64,000 nt of DNA, taken from positions 20,038,235 to 20,102,234 of the forward strand of contig JANCRA010000005.1 of the NCBI GenBank assembly GCA_024362935.1, given 5' to 3'. This stretch comes from Setophaga petechia (Eukaryota; Chordata; Aves; Passeriformes; Parulidae). This document shows, one piece after another, positions 48,424 to 63,895 of this stretch. Below the pieces are notes generated by a model that saw only the letters and a program-made list of their open reading frames with translations, made no database searches and was not told where the DNA came from. A program made the translations under genes and the position numbers. Position 1 is the stretch's first letter, and every line of letters starts with the position of its first letter.

Positions 48424-50136
48424 TGAGTAATTAAGTTTTAAAAGAAATCAAAGTTAATTACTTTATTATAATAAAAGGAGGTTACAGTGTTGAATCTGTC
48501 AAAAGTGACTGTTTTGCAGAAATATTTTACTTTAAAATTTGAAATGCAACTATACTTCCTGATTTGAAGTTGCCAGCATTAATGTGGAGTTGTTTAAACT
48601 TGCAAGTTTGAAGTAAGATGAGTGTCCTGGGACAATAACAAACTCAAAAACTCTTAACTGCTGCACTCTTTCCAGCTTTTTCTGAAGGAGGATGGCTATG
48701 GATGATAGGCTAATTGCTTTTTCCCATACCTAGTTGATCTGATAAAAGATGCTGTCTACAAACTTTGCATTAATTATGATTTTATTTTTCCCTTACTCAG
48801 AACCATATTTCTCACTATTTTACTTCATCTGTGTAGCACAATTACAGCACTTGCAATCTTTTATTTTGTCAAAACATAACTCCATCTTTGTCAGCCACTG
48901 TTGTTTTGACCTTTTTTCAGTGCGAATACTTGTCACATTTTTTGTCCAGTTGTTTGAGACATGCTGCTCTAAAGAAGAATCAGATAAATATTTCTGTTAA
49001 ATATTTCAAGTGGTGATATATGGGTGATAAGGCAGGAAAACACCACTTCCAAAAGGTATTTCTACTGTTTCCCATGCACAGTCTGCAAATAAGAGCAGTA
49101 GCTTCCTATTAATATTGGTAAGATATTCTCAGCAAGTAAAGTTTATGTACTTGAAATTTAGTAAGTATACACCGTGGATGAAGTTTAGTTAAAGCACAGT
49201 AACTGCAGCATTTATCAGTTACTGTTGTCATTTTGGAAAAGGAGTCAAAAGTTAGACTGCTTTGAAACATCTTATAAAAAGACTGCAGTAACATCTTGTA
49301 TGCATGTGGATTATGCATGAATAACTATATTCACCTTAATATGAAAATATTCAAGAGACTAATGACCTGAACAAAGGTTATGTGGTGTCTGTTTCTAAGT
49401 AGAAATCACTCAATTAAAACAGAATATATCAGACTTTTTGTTACGAGTGCTCAGGTATGATCTTGTTTGCCTGTCATGTTAATTAACCAATATAATTGTT
49501 CCTTAATTGAGCGGCAAGCAAATTTTAATTATTTTAAATTGTTGTTTATTGCTTATTAAATTGTCTCTTAAAAATATATATGTGTTTCTGTTCACTAGAA
49601 GAAAAAAACCAAGAAGTATTTCATGATGACTTTTTAATAAAAAGAAAATATTTTCTTTCCATTCACACCTAATTTAAATTCACTATGAAACCATATGCAT
49701 AGGCCACATACCTGGAATGGAATGCCACATTGTATACTGCATTTATTTCCACCTCATCCATGCACTGCACTCTGATTGTGTGTTCTCAAACATAGCAATG
49801 CAATGTTGTATGCAAGCATTTTCTTATGAAGCCTTGAGAACACCCATATTCTGAGTCCCAAAAGCTTCATGCATTTTCAGACTTTGAATCTGTCCCAGGG
49901 TTGTGATCTTTAAGGCACGGAGGTATGAATGTACAGCTAAATTGAAGGCATTATGGAGTCTCTGTTGGAATCCCCTTGCTTGTTCTCCCACCATGGGCTC
50001 TTCCCTTCCCCCAGTAAATGGTTTATTAGTACATCCTGGTTTATTAGTACAAGTTCATACGTTTTGAATGTGAAAGCTGGACTCAGTTATATCCCTTGGT
50101 GTTACACGTGGCATTTCATAGGTGACTCCTACCAAT

Positions 50137-50163
50137 ATGAGATATATTATAAATATATCTCAT
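50137..50163. repeat. Perfect inverted repeat, 12-bp arms, 3-nt loop
   Basis: ATGAGATATATT, loop ATA, then AATATATCTCAT. AT-rich hairpin in a DYNC1I2 intron. Confidence 0.9.
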
Positions 50164-52273
50164 CACCTCCTCAGTGATGCTGAATCTTGTCAGTAGCTCT
50201 TTCAGTAAGCAGTAGAGCAGCATTCAGACTGTGCTCCTGCTGTTACTTCCATCTGTCTTGCTTAATTTTCATTAGTAAAGAGTCTTGTTTCCTAGTTTGA
50301 TTCTGGTTCTTTCTCTTTTTTTCCTCAGTCAAGAATGCAAGTCCAACATTTAAAAAGAATACAGCTGGTTTACTTTTAGGCTGGTGGATGCTTCACAGAA
50401 TTAGTTTAAAAACAGAAAATATTTTTAGATATATAGGAATTGTTAGGAAAGTGCCCGAACACAGAGAAATCTGGACATATGTGGAAGAATGGGAAATTTG
50501 TTCTCTGAAGTTTGTAGATAAATTCATTTGACTGAAGGCAAAACCAACTGGAAAACAAACAGTATTTTGCATTATTTTGGTACATATATAATAGGTAAAT
50601 TTTATATTAGAATGTTACCTTTATTTAAAAGAGTATCTCTGAGAAGTATTTAACTGTATCTCCTGCACTACTTGTTAGCTTCAACTATTTTAAAGGACTG
50701 TCCCTGGTCCCACTGAAGCAGGAAAATGAAAATAATGCTTTGAAAGCAGGAAAACTACCTCATTAAGGGCTAGATCTTAAAGAGGTGCAGAAGTTGGAGC
50801 ATTTTATGTTTATAGCCTTTCCCCCAAGCTCCCCTCAAACACGATTGAAAAAGGTGAGAAAATATTGGAGAGGTATTGTGGTGATGCAGCCTCTGTGTCT
50901 GAAGGTTTTCTTTGCAACATGAACGTTGGGATGGTGGTCTGGTTTTGCTATGGTTGTACAACATATAAGCAATACCCAGCTTCAACTCTCAGGGACCAAA
51001 TTAAACCCTTAAGCTTAAATCTCTTTGGTCAAGAAAGACAGCAGAGATCTAATGAATAAGTATGCTCCAAGTAATTAACTTCAGGCTAAAATGATGTGTT
51101 CTCTAATGCACAAAAGATATGAAAAGGTTTTGGAGATTTGGGTATTAAGATGTTGGCTATAAATGAAGATGGTGGATTTTAAATTCCTAATTAAGTTATG
51201 ATTAATAGTCCTAATGCACACTTTCCCCTAAAACAAGGTAGTGCATGGCACACCCATATTTATGAGCTCTTATGGCATTGTGTTTGTATTTTTCAGATCA
51301 ACTTTAACTTTAGAAATTCTGCACCTAGTTAATAGAAATTTACCATGTATGGGATGAAAATGTAAAATTGTCTTTTATTGACTTATCATAGTAAAATATT
51401 GCATATTCTTTATTTTTCTATTTAGAAACATTATTTTAAAAAATGCAGATAACATATGAGAATGTAAGAAAAAAACCATGTAGGTCAATCTGCTAATCTC
51501 TTACAAGTGTGTTTTTAAAATTCTGCCTAAGCCTAATAGCCAGTAGACTAGATGAAAATTTCTGAAGAAGGGATGAAGGCTAGAAATGAAGGTAGAGGGA
51601 ATATTGATTTCCCCCTTGCTATTTCTTCTAGTACAACTTGAAATTGATCCATTCTGTTTGTTATTCCACGTGACTTTGAAACATATTATTAATATAAAGC
51701 CCACAATTTATAAGAGATTTTAAGTGTCTTAGATGGAGTTGGCTCTAACTCAGATGACACTTACAAGCCCAAGGCAGTGCTTAACCCATAATTACTGCAA
51801 TGTCACATCTTGGAAACTCTAGCACTTCTTTATCCCAGTGGAAAAGCTTTTTTTGCCCCACTACCAAAAGGCTTATGTGTTGACTCATTTCCTTTACCAG
51901 TATGACAGTTTCCTCTTTGACATATTTACTGCTCTGGGCAAGTTTATGCTATGTTAACAAATCTGTCTTCATATTACTTGAAAAATCTGAACATATTTTA
52001 AAAGGAATTTCAAGTTTTTAGTGGTTCTTATCAGTATTTTAAATACTGTTATTTGCCTTTCATTAAGGCAACATTTGTTTGCAGACCTTTAATTTTCAAC
52101 CTTTAAAATAATTTAATTCTTTGCTAATAGCTCTGAATTCTGTTTGCTTCTTAACTTTTGTATTTACTGCATGTGTTATTGCATTGAACGTTTGCTGAAT
52201 TTCCCTTAACTGATGTTGCATTGCCTTGTTTCTTGTGAACAATAAAATAGCTATAAGCTTGCTGTAACTCTAG

Positions 52274-52483
<210 letters not shown>

Positions 52484-53536
52484 TAAGACTTCTAGTTGTT
52501 GTTAAGAAACTGTTTTGTAATTAATAGAAATTCACTGTCCCTAGACTTAGCACAGTTTGCTTGCAATATAATTTAATATACATTAGATGCTTATTTCCAA
52601 TAAACACAAGTTGTGTTTTCTTTGAGTCTTTCTTTGAGAAAATATAAACTTTAAGAACTCATTTATTTAAAATAAAAAGGTTAGCATTACTGTATTTAAA
52701 AAGAGAGCATCTCCCATCTTCTTACAAATATATTTATAAAAGCTGTGTAGCTCATAATAAGCACTAACTAAAACCTGTATTGTGTGCTGAGAATTATGAT
52801 TCTGCCCACCAAAACCTTTCAAAAGGAGTTACTCTTCTGCTTTTATCTTGGGAGAGGAGTGGATAAAAAGAAACTAAATCTGATATAGGTAGATTGTTGG
52901 GTCATTGCAGTATTATTACAGTACATACTGCAATTAGGTTTTACAGAAGGTACAATGCCTGAATTAATGTTGTGCAGGTTTTGGAATATATATTGTGTTG
53001 TGCAATGCTAGCTATATCTGCCTTCATTAAAGTCAGAAAGCTCAGAGGTTTTCTCTGTTGTGCTCTGAAATGATGTATTATGGTTAAATTATTTGTCAGT
53101 CTGAGTTCCAGGTCAGCCTGGCAGTTCTGCATTCTAGATAGTATCTTAGAGGTGGACAAAAAAAGGCAGCAAAGTTAAAAGACTAGAAAATGCTTTTTCC
53201 TTTGGTATAGCTAAGTTGGTTTTCAAGCTTTATAATCCTAGAACTGTTGCTGTACAAGCATGACTTGGGAGTAGATCTGTACCCCTGAAAAGAGATGTAT
53301 CATATATGTGGCAGTATTCTAGTCAAGCACAAAGAGCAAAAATTTTAAATTATATCCTAATGTTCAGATATTTATATGTGCACATCTTCCTTTTTGCCAC
53401 AGATGTATAAATATTCGCTGATTTTAAATAATAATGATAAAATAATAGTCATAATTGTGTGACTTGTTCACAATTTCCACTGGATTTAAGTTTGATTAAG
53501 CAGTGCTGTGACTTAATGACTTGGGTATTATTCTAA

Positions 53537-53722
<186 letters not shown>

Positions 53723-54039
53723 TAAGTTATTTTTGGTTTCTTTTAATATAATAATGATGATTGCCTGAATTAGAACTAGCACTTGTGATCTGGAAACTTA
53801 ATAAGGTAAATGAAGTTTGATTTGTGAGATAATTTATATGAATTCTATTACTAAATTTTTGTAGGTTTTCTTAACTGTTACTGTTGTTCTGCATCTCTTT
53901 TTACATCACTCTTGCTACTAATATGTGGTATTTTCACACTCCTAGGATATATTCAGATTAAACACTAAGTTACTTAATTAGCTGACAGCAGATAAATAAA
54001 TGGGATATATTTTGCATTTATTATGTTTAAGAATCCACA

Positions 54040-54917
54040 TGTAACTTGACACATGGAGGACAGGGAGGTGATTTGAGGCAACTGGCATGGCTTTAACAAG
54101 GGCAACTCCTGCCTGACCAACCTTTTGGCCTTCTGCCATGGAGTGACTACATCAGAGGACAAGGGAAGTGTACAGGGTCTGTCTGGATTTCTCTAAGGCC
54201 TTTGACATGATCCCCCCCACATCCTTCTCTCTAAATTGGACAGAGATGGATGTGAGGGTGGACTGTTAGGATAAGGAATTGGTTGAATGGTTGCATCCAG
54301 AGGTTAACAGCTCAGAGTCCTGGTGTACATCAGGGACAAGTGGTGTCCCTGAGGGGTCCATACTGGGACCAGTGCTATTTATAATCTTCACCACTGACAT
54401 ACAGTGGGATTGAGTGCCCCTCAGCACACCTGCAGGTGACACCAAGCTGAGTGGGGTGGCTGACATGCCTGAATGCTGGGATGCCACCCAGAGGGACATG
54501 GAGAAGCTCAGGAAGTGGCCCAAAAGAAAGCCAAACATATCCTGGGCTGCATCCTCAGCAGCATGGCCAGCAGGTCAAGGGAGGTGACCCTGCCCCTCTC
54601 CTCTGCTCCTGGGGTGCTGCATCCAGCTCTGGAGAGGGACCTCACCCAAAGGCATGTGGTGACTGGACAAGGGGTAATGGCTTTCAACTGGAAGAGATTA
54701 GATTAAATATCAGGAGGAAATTCTTTGCTATGTGGGTGTGAGGCACTGGAACAGGTTGCCCAGTAAAGCTGTGGTTGCCCCATCCCTGCATATGTTCAAG
54801 ACCAGGTTAGATGGGGCTTTGAGCAGTCTGATGTAGGGGAAGGTATCCCTGCCCAGGGGCTGGGAGTTGGAACTAGATCATCTTTAAAGATCATCTTCCA
54901 TGCCTAACATTCTATGA
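54040..54917 (+). mobile_element. CR1 LINE, 5'-truncated, sense orientation
   Basis: About 0.9 kb covering the end of the reverse-transcriptase reading frame (AFDMIP-like codons near 54197, with stops and shifts) and the CR1 3' UTR: CAGAGGGACATGGAGAAGCT, GGAGGAAATTCTTTGCTATG, CAGGTTGCCCAGTAAAGCTG, ending in ATTCTATGAAC. Degenerate and inactive. It lies in the long DYNC1I2 intron. Confidence 0.9.
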
Positions 54918-57335
54918 ACTTATTGAAGCCTGTGTATTGTACAACAAACTTAGGAATTAACCCCCCTACTTCTTAACTATTTAAATTTTTATACCTGAAG
55001 CTTGTACTTTGAGTTTTAAAAGAAGGAACTATTTTAACTTACACAGTGTCTGTTTTCAGCAATTGAACACAGGCTTTCTTTCAGTCATGAGTTAAACAAG
55101 TAATGTTTTGAAAAGTCAAACTTTTCAAAAAACAAATTTTTCTGAAGAAAATATGGTTGGCTAGCAGATTTGCCTTTCAGTGCTGAAACACTTGAATTTG
55201 TCTGCAAATGAAAGTATTAGTCTTGACCTTGATTAGTTTGTATGTAGTTCTACAACAAAATCCCTTGGTTGTTTAATATGACTGACTTTGAGTATGTGTC
55301 TATGTTAGCAATTTAGGACCTACTTCTACATTCATAATTTTGCATTTTCCTGCTCTTTGGTGTGTGAACTTTTGGGTGTTTACACAAGGATATGTTTTCA
55401 AACTTCGTTATTCAGTGAGCCAGAGGATATGATTTTTCTCTTAACTGTGTTTCTTTTCTATTCTTCATTTTATCTGTATCCCTGCACAGGTAGGTGTCTG
55501 GGGTTTTCCTGCTTTCATTTCTCCCGTGCCCTCAACATTTCCTTTCTCTAATCCCTCAGGTCTTTTTCCTCCCCTCTGTCAGGTTCATGGAATCTGAAGA
55601 CTTAGGTCACAGTTTAGGTACTTGAAGAGTTCTACTTCTGCTGCCTGCTGACAATAGAAATTGCTTGGGATTGTATGATCTGAGTTTGACAGTAGATGGG
55701 CTGTAGTTGAGGTTTGCTGTAGTGGAGTGGAACAGTGGTCATCTCTATTTCTGCATTTACCAGAAAGTGGTCTCAATGCATGCATTGTCTCCTGATCCAT
55801 TCCACCTTACAAATACTGGTATCTTGAGGGCCATCATAATTTTTAAAAATATATTTCAAATGCTTCACAAAATTCACAAGTGTCTTTTCATCATTTCAGT
55901 GTTGAAGATCTTTTTAAGGTTTATCTTAAGACCACCTGAATATATTAATAACAAAGCTCTATGTTCCCATTTCACAATGATATCTGAAAGATATCATTGA
56001 CATAGGTTTAAAAAGAAAGAATAATTCATGCTACATACAAAAAAGGAGTCACTAGGTAGAATATTTTTCTTGGTAAAGAAAATTTTAAACTGTTTAAAAC
56101 AATTGGCAAAAGCAATATGCTGAATTTACAGGGTTCAATTAGATAAATTTAAATTCTGTAAAATATGTCTTACTGATTCTTATTTCTTCTCACAGTGTGT
56201 GAGAAGAACTTATCTGGCTGCCTATACTGTGAACAAAAATAGCCTTGTGAAGTACGCTTGAAAGTGGAGCTTGCAACTGAACTTACACCTGCAGTAGCTT
56301 CCTTGTCCAGCAGCAATTTCCATCTGAGCTGGGTTAGCTCAGTGGTCACAGCTTCTTATAAACGGAAGTAAACTGGACCCTTCATAATATATTTTGAGAT
56401 TTTAATGTGCTGTTGGAGCCGTGGTTTTGAAAAAGGAGAAGAGAAGCAATTTTCTATTAGATATGCTCCGCTGTCATTCTCCTTGTTTAGGTCCACTTGT
56501 GCAAAGACCTGGTTTGGTGGGGGAGCCAGCACATAAAATAAAACCAACAAACCCACAGCAAAACACCAAACTAAATGGTTCTCTTTGTTCCAGTTCTATG
56601 TGCTGTAGTGTTAATGTAGTTACATTGTAAGCTAAATTAAGAAACATTGCAACTACAGGCAGTCTGCCTGGTGAGACAGATGGGAAGTAGAAGTAAACTA
56701 GTTTTAGTTCTGGAAATATTTGGGGCAACACATACCAAGTAAGTTAAATAGGAGAGACTTCATGTCCTCAAATAAAACTAGGCATTTGGAAATGCCTGTT
56801 TTGGATTCACGTAACAGTAATTAATTTTGAATGTGGCAGCTTCTTTAGGAGATGAAGGCATTTAGTGTTCTAACAGTTCTCACAACTTCCATTATTTTAT
56901 TGCAGTACTAAAATGTTGATTTATTATGACCTCAAAGTATTTGAGAAACTGCCTTAGGAAAATTGATTCTTATATATTATGAAACAATAAAATTGGGATC
57001 TCTTCTAGAAATCAGGCAATCCAAATAAAGATGGGTGTATAGAGTAATATGATTTTGTTCAGCTGTTACAATTAAGGCTTTCCAGGACTAACTGGGTACT
57101 TGCTGCTTAGTGCTGCTGTACAATACTGTGCATGTGCAATCACAGCTGGCTGCAGGCAGTATTAGTGTATTAACTCCACTCTTTAAAGAATAATTGTCTG
57201 CTAACATCTCTGGGACACAGAATTAAAATATTAAGCAGAGTAATAAAAATATGATCTATAGGATTTGCTTCTTGGATGCTGGTATAATTAGGCATTTTAA
57301 TATTTTTCAAAGAAATAATGGACTGTTGTATATTC

Positions 57336-57388
57336 ATGTATGATCCTTGTAGGTCCCTTCCAACTCAGAATGTTCTCTGATTCTGTAT
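57336..57388 (+). mobile_element. Short CR1 3' end
   Basis: TGATCCTTGTAGGTCCCTTC, CAACTCAGAATGTTC, TGATTCTGTA: the typical last about 50 bp of a CR1 element. Confidence 0.85.
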
Positions 57389-59039
57389 TAACTAGTACAT
57401 GCCTTAAATGTACAGAAATACAGATAGGGAAACTTGATGTGAAGACATTCAGCTTAACAAAACCCACCCATTTCACAGGTGATTTAACTTTGATTAACCT
57501 ACTCTGCAGCAACAGATTGCTCAGACAACTGCAACTACACTCTACAGTGTTATTGCTAAGTGCAGCCTAATTTACAACACTGCTTTTCTTTCTGTCTTGC
57601 CAAAATACATCACAATTTAGATGTTAACTCAAAGTAAAAATTCAGTGGTTCATTAAATCTGTTTTTAGCATTCACTGGCAAGACATTTGTTTCTATTAAA
57701 GACTGCATAAAAATAGCAACTACTTTACTGCTTTGTAACCTTAGATCCCCTGATTGCCTGTCAGAAACAACATGGAGTTGATTCCTTAGCATATTATAAT
57801 GAATATTCATTAATATGTTGATGTGTCATAGAGTCCCATTTCCTGTTTCGAGGGCCTGTGACTTTTCCAAGTCTCTGCAGCCTTTTTTTAATCTGAAATC
57901 ATATTTGGTACACTGACAATTGAAGTGGCTTAAAATGCCAGTAGATGCAGTCAGTAATGAATAAGGTGCATGCAGTTATGGAGTGCCCTTGAGGTTTCAA
58001 ACTTAGGTAGCTGACTTGAGATAAATGCAGTGCATGACAGTTTCATGGTTCTTGACTTAGTAGACTGGAAGTTTTTCAGAAATAGTATGCCCAATATTTC
58101 AGTGTTTTCTGGGTAGTGTATTATTGTTATGCTAATTCCTTGCAAATTCTGGTATCTGGCCTGCTATTAAATAAATTCAAGACGAAGGAGAGACAAAAAA
58201 ATGCTTGTTTTAATTACTTTTCCTATCTCTTTTTTTTTGGTCCATAACCTTAATGGTGCCTTTTTTTGTGAACTGTGAGAAAGCTTCCTGGGTTTGGAAT
58301 AGAAAGCATTCTAGTTTTGGATAATGAGGTCAAGAACTTGTATATGTGGGGAATTTTTTTTTCATTTTGGGTTTTTTTCCTCCAGATCCCTTAATAAGAA
58401 AGTTTGCATGTGATTCTTCTTCAGAGAGAAGGTTTTAGATTTACGCAGTTACAGATAAATCAGTGAGATGACATGTTCAGTTTCAAGACTGATACTTTGA
58501 GAATATTAAAATAAATGCTGTATCCTGCATTTAAATGTAGTAGTATCAGCTGGCTGTATGCAGTGAAAGTACTGTGAAGGAATTCAGAGCTCTGTATAAT
58601 ATATGCCATTTATGTTTCAAACATTAAAAGGCAGGAGCAATCAACTATCTGATCTTTTGAATAAAATATGTAGATGAGAAGGTCATATAGCACTAAGGGG
58701 TTGACCATCTACGTTTGACAAGAATTTGACTCCTGTCACTGAAAATGGTACTTAGAATCAGTGTAGTATGACTAATGGGGGGTTGGGCTGAAATTTCTAA
58801 TTTGGGACTTTCAAAGCTAGAATAATGTATACAGAGTGACCCAAAACTGAATTTCTAAATTTGAAGGCATCATTTAATTCTGCAAGATTGATCGGCAGGG
58901 CAAAAAAGAGGGGGATTTTGATCCAAGTGGCCATAATTTGAATACATGTTCCTGTATGTGTTGTTCTCAAAGTCATGTGTGTTAACTCATACTGCATTTT
59001 TTAATTAACCATTGTTCACACCTGTAGTTATTTGACATG

Positions 59040-59560
59040 AAGAGTTCCCTTGTTTAAAATGGCCACAAGTTATACAGTTTTCAGGTTCCGAGTCCACTGT
59101 GCATGCGAATCCATCGAAAAAGGAGCAGTGTCTTTCTGTTTCTTTGCGTGATTATTTTGCCCAAAAAAGCTTTCATTTTTTTTTAAGTAGCACAAAAGCT
59201 GTAATTGGCATGCTTTGTAAGGAAGTGTCAATGTGCAAGAGAGTGGAGATCACTAAGAATTCTTTTACGGGTTCTTTCCCCTTTGCACCACCGCCTCCTC
59301 AGCAGGGTCACTGAGATCACTAGCTTTTCTTGAAATGGCCATTTTCACTGGCAGGTGCATTATACCCTGTATTTTCAGATTGTTTTTCCATTCTGAATGT
59401 TTGGCAGGTTGATTGCTCTGGCTGCATTGACGGAGAAAGGGCTGACAAATGCGGTTGGGCTGGCTGAAAAGACAGTGATTACTGTTTTCCTTTGTGGCTG
59501 ATTGAGGCCCTTGAAAGGAAAGATTTTAACCTTCACCATTTGGTTCAAAAGTATGAGCAT
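59040..59560. promoter_or_regulatory. Possible conserved non-coding element in DYNC1I2 intron
   Basis: Scattered CpGs in AT-rich surroundings, little simple repeat, and homeodomain-like TAATTGGC and TGATTACTG sites. The base composition differs from the neighbouring intron and looks constrained. I could not align it, so this is inference only. Confidence 0.3.
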
Positions 59561-61082
59561 ATATTGAAATCATTCATGCCATTTATCCTAGTTCTGTAAA
59601 CTTGTCAGAACATAAAAATCGCTCAATTTCAAGTAATGTAGGATTGGCATACGTCATTATCATTTTGATTAAGTTGGAGTTTGTATTATTGTGTGCATTA
59701 TACAGTGTCATTTAAAGCTTTCTTTCCTGCAGGTACAGTTATATTTTTATTGCCTATACTATGGAGTTAGAAAGATTTTCAGCCCTCTTTAAACCTATCA
59801 CTATGTGTGTGGTTTGGCAGCTGGTATGGCCTACAAGCTGTATTTTGTTTGCAGGGTAAAGGCTTGTCTGTAGACCTCCTGGAGTGCTGGTAATTGCACA
59901 GGCTTGCCATTGGGGAAAGACATGATTGGAAGCAGTCAGGCAGAAAAATGTTGTGCCATCCCATTGCCACCTCATAGCAGAGAGACAATCCTTGCAGTAC
60001 CATCTGGTTGTTGCTATCTAGTCAGCTGGCCTGGCTGCTGGGACCATGGCTTGGCAGCTGGTTCCCATCCCTTGACCACCCCCTTTTTTTTTACTCTTTT
60101 TGTGTGCATGCATGTGGATTCTGGGTTTTTTTTTTTTACTTTTTGTGTTAAATAACTTTGAACATGGGTCAGGAAGATGGCTGCAACAAACAAGCCCCGT
60201 CCCTGTTGAATAGTGTCTCATTACTTGTGATGAAGCATGCAGCAGCTTCCTGCTGCCATTCCCTTATAAGCAGATGACGTAGCTGTTTAACCAATAAAAA
60301 CAAGTCTTTTCAGAAGCTTATTCTAGAAAGTGGATGAAAAAAAGCCAGCATATCCCACAATTCAAAGTAATTTAAAGGTATTTTCTGGCTTACAGTATTC
60401 AAAGAACAAAATGTAGAAATGCAGAAAGTGATGTAAGCCTTGTCAATATTCCTGAACATTAACATTTTATGTTATTCATTGCAATTAGGGAAAACACATT
60501 TTCCTGTAAAGTTTTCATTGCCAAACATGATACAGATAATGAGACTTGCATCTAGAATGACAGAAAAAATGTAATCTCTCTGCTATTATCTTTAGCAAAA
60601 TTTGCTGCTCAGAATAGCAACCTGAAAGCTAATGTAAGCCATCTTCATGCCATGTGCAGACCCATTAGACTGATGCTTTCAGATCATAAGTAAGCAGCTG
60701 CTCTGTAGACTATTTTAGACATTTGATTTTTCTTTATTCCGCAGCATTAATGTGTCAGCGTGTTACACAGAACACACATCCACTGCATGGTTCTGTGTGG
60801 AATCATAACTGCCTGTAAGACAGATTGCCACTTTGGATTCTTCACAATTTCCTGCGTTTTTTATTTCAGTTTATGCAACTCAGTGCAACTGATACCCAGG
60901 TGGAGACAGTGTTCCAATGATATTTTGGTTTGTGATAATGTTATCCTTGGCATTACGTTTTAGAAATGCAACCATTTTAAGCTACATGATACCATTTTAC
61001 ATCAGCTTATTTGAGATTCACATAGAATGTTACTGTTACCCTTCAGAAACACTGATGGTCTTACCATAATGTTTCTCCTTAG

Positions 61083-61172
61083 ATGAGGAGGAGGAAGATG
61101 ATGTGGTTGCACCAAAACCATTAGTTGAACCTGAAGAAGAAAAAACATTGAAAAAAGAGGAGGAGGAAGAAG
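61083..61172 (+). CDS. DYNC1I2: DYNC1I2 acidic linker exon
   Basis: Acceptor TCTCCTTAG, donor GTACAG. Reads [20 protein letters not shown] then [10 protein letters not shown], the acidic linker between the LC8 and roadblock binding sites. It follows a 7.4-kb intron. Confidence 0.95.
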
Positions 61173-61278
61173 GTACAGTTCCTCTCAAGACATTCTGAGT
61201 GCTGTAAAGAAAGTCATCAATACATTTTTTAACTTTTTGTTCTATTAATTTAAAATTAATTTTGTTGCTAAATACTAA

Positions 61279-61563
<285 letters not shown>

Positions 61564-61613
61564 TAAAGTGAATGTTAAATAATTTTCTGTGAACTTCCAA
61601 TACTTTTAATTGA

Positions 61614-61769
<156 letters not shown>

Positions 61770-62051
61770 TAAAGTCAATTGTTGACTTTGTAAATTGTTG
61801 TAGTTCTGTGCATATGATTCCCATAAAAGGACAGTTTATACAGGCTGTATTTCTAAAGGTGTTCCTGATGTGCTCCATGGTTTGCAAAAAGTAGACAGAG
61901 CTGTTAATCTTTTGTGAGAGGTAGCAAAATACCTGGATTGTGAAGAAAGTTGGTTTTGGTTTATGGACTGCTTGGTAGAGTTAACTCAGCTTTGCTAAAA
62001 AGAAGGCTCACTTAAAAGTTATGTTAAAAGAAAGTTATGATGAGAGAATAA

Positions 62052-62375
<324 letters not shown>

Positions 62376-63218
62376 TGATTCTGTCTTGGGAGGGATTTTG
62401 TGTTGATGAGTTTGGACAAGTACCATCCTTATGTTTGTCAATATAATAATTTCATTGGGCTGGCATTCACTTTTACTTGCCAATAGATGTTAATAGCTAG
62501 ACACTTCAGCTGAGAAATACTATTCTGTTCTAGAATTTCTGACATCATTCAGAATTCAGTCTTGTTTGAGAACTCCTTTTCTTTTTTTGTTTAAAAAAAA
62601 CCAGGAAAACTTTCTTGTCTAATGGTTGAACCACAAAGGTTTGTATGTAAGGGGTTTGAGTGGGATTGTATACTACGGCTTAGTTTACTGAATAAAATGA
62701 AGACAGCCTGAGGAAATGGAACAAGGATGAAAACTAGAAACATATACATCAAGAAAAAGGCAGATGGAGGTTTTGTAGTAGTTTTCTGAAAGATAAAAAC
62801 ATGCAAATCTCTTTCATTATGCCAAGCCGAGGATATCCACGTTTTTCCTATCATTTTGGAAAATTGCACAGTTGAATCAAAATTTAACCTCATTGTCACA
62901 TTACTGTCAAAGCCCAGATTGCAAAAGTAACTGTACTAGATCAAAATGTATTTCTACATTCTCTAAGAAGTACTGACTACTGAATGTGGCAAAACATTAT
63001 TAAAATCTTGTGTGTTCCCAGGCCTTCCTTTGCTAATAAACTGTGCTAGGAGGAATACAGATGTATGCATGTGAAAGACAAGAGGAGGAAAACTTCATTT
63101 TATAATTATAAATTGAAACAAAACGAGTGTTGAGGGGTTACAAAGGGCGGGTGAATCCTTAAGTAATTGGGCAGTGAAATCCTGTACTGAATAAATATAG
63201 GCAAAGAAGTTGTTCTGA

Positions 63219-63488
<270 letters not shown>

Positions 63489-63775
63489 TGACATGGGCTT
63501 AATGGCTAGGAGATTCTGTCCAGTGCACTTGTTTGGCAATGCTTAAGTGTTTGTGTCCATATTTTGACACTTAAAAACAAGGCTATTCATAAAAATCAGA
63601 GCATAGGAAAAAACAAGTATCAGTTTTATAGGGGAGTACCATTTGTACTTTTGATTGGGATCAATCTTTTGTGCTTTGTTAAATGGTGAATCATATATTA
63701 ATTATATTGTACAATAATTATACCAGAACTGGATATTACTTCTAAATTCTTTTCTAATAATATTTTGTTTCTTAG

Positions 63776-63895
<120 letters not shown>

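Noticed and set aside
56331..56348. GGGTTAGCTCAGTGGTCA, resembling a tRNA A box
   Set aside because: No B box and no cloverleaf downstream; at most a scrap of a tRNA-derived SINE.
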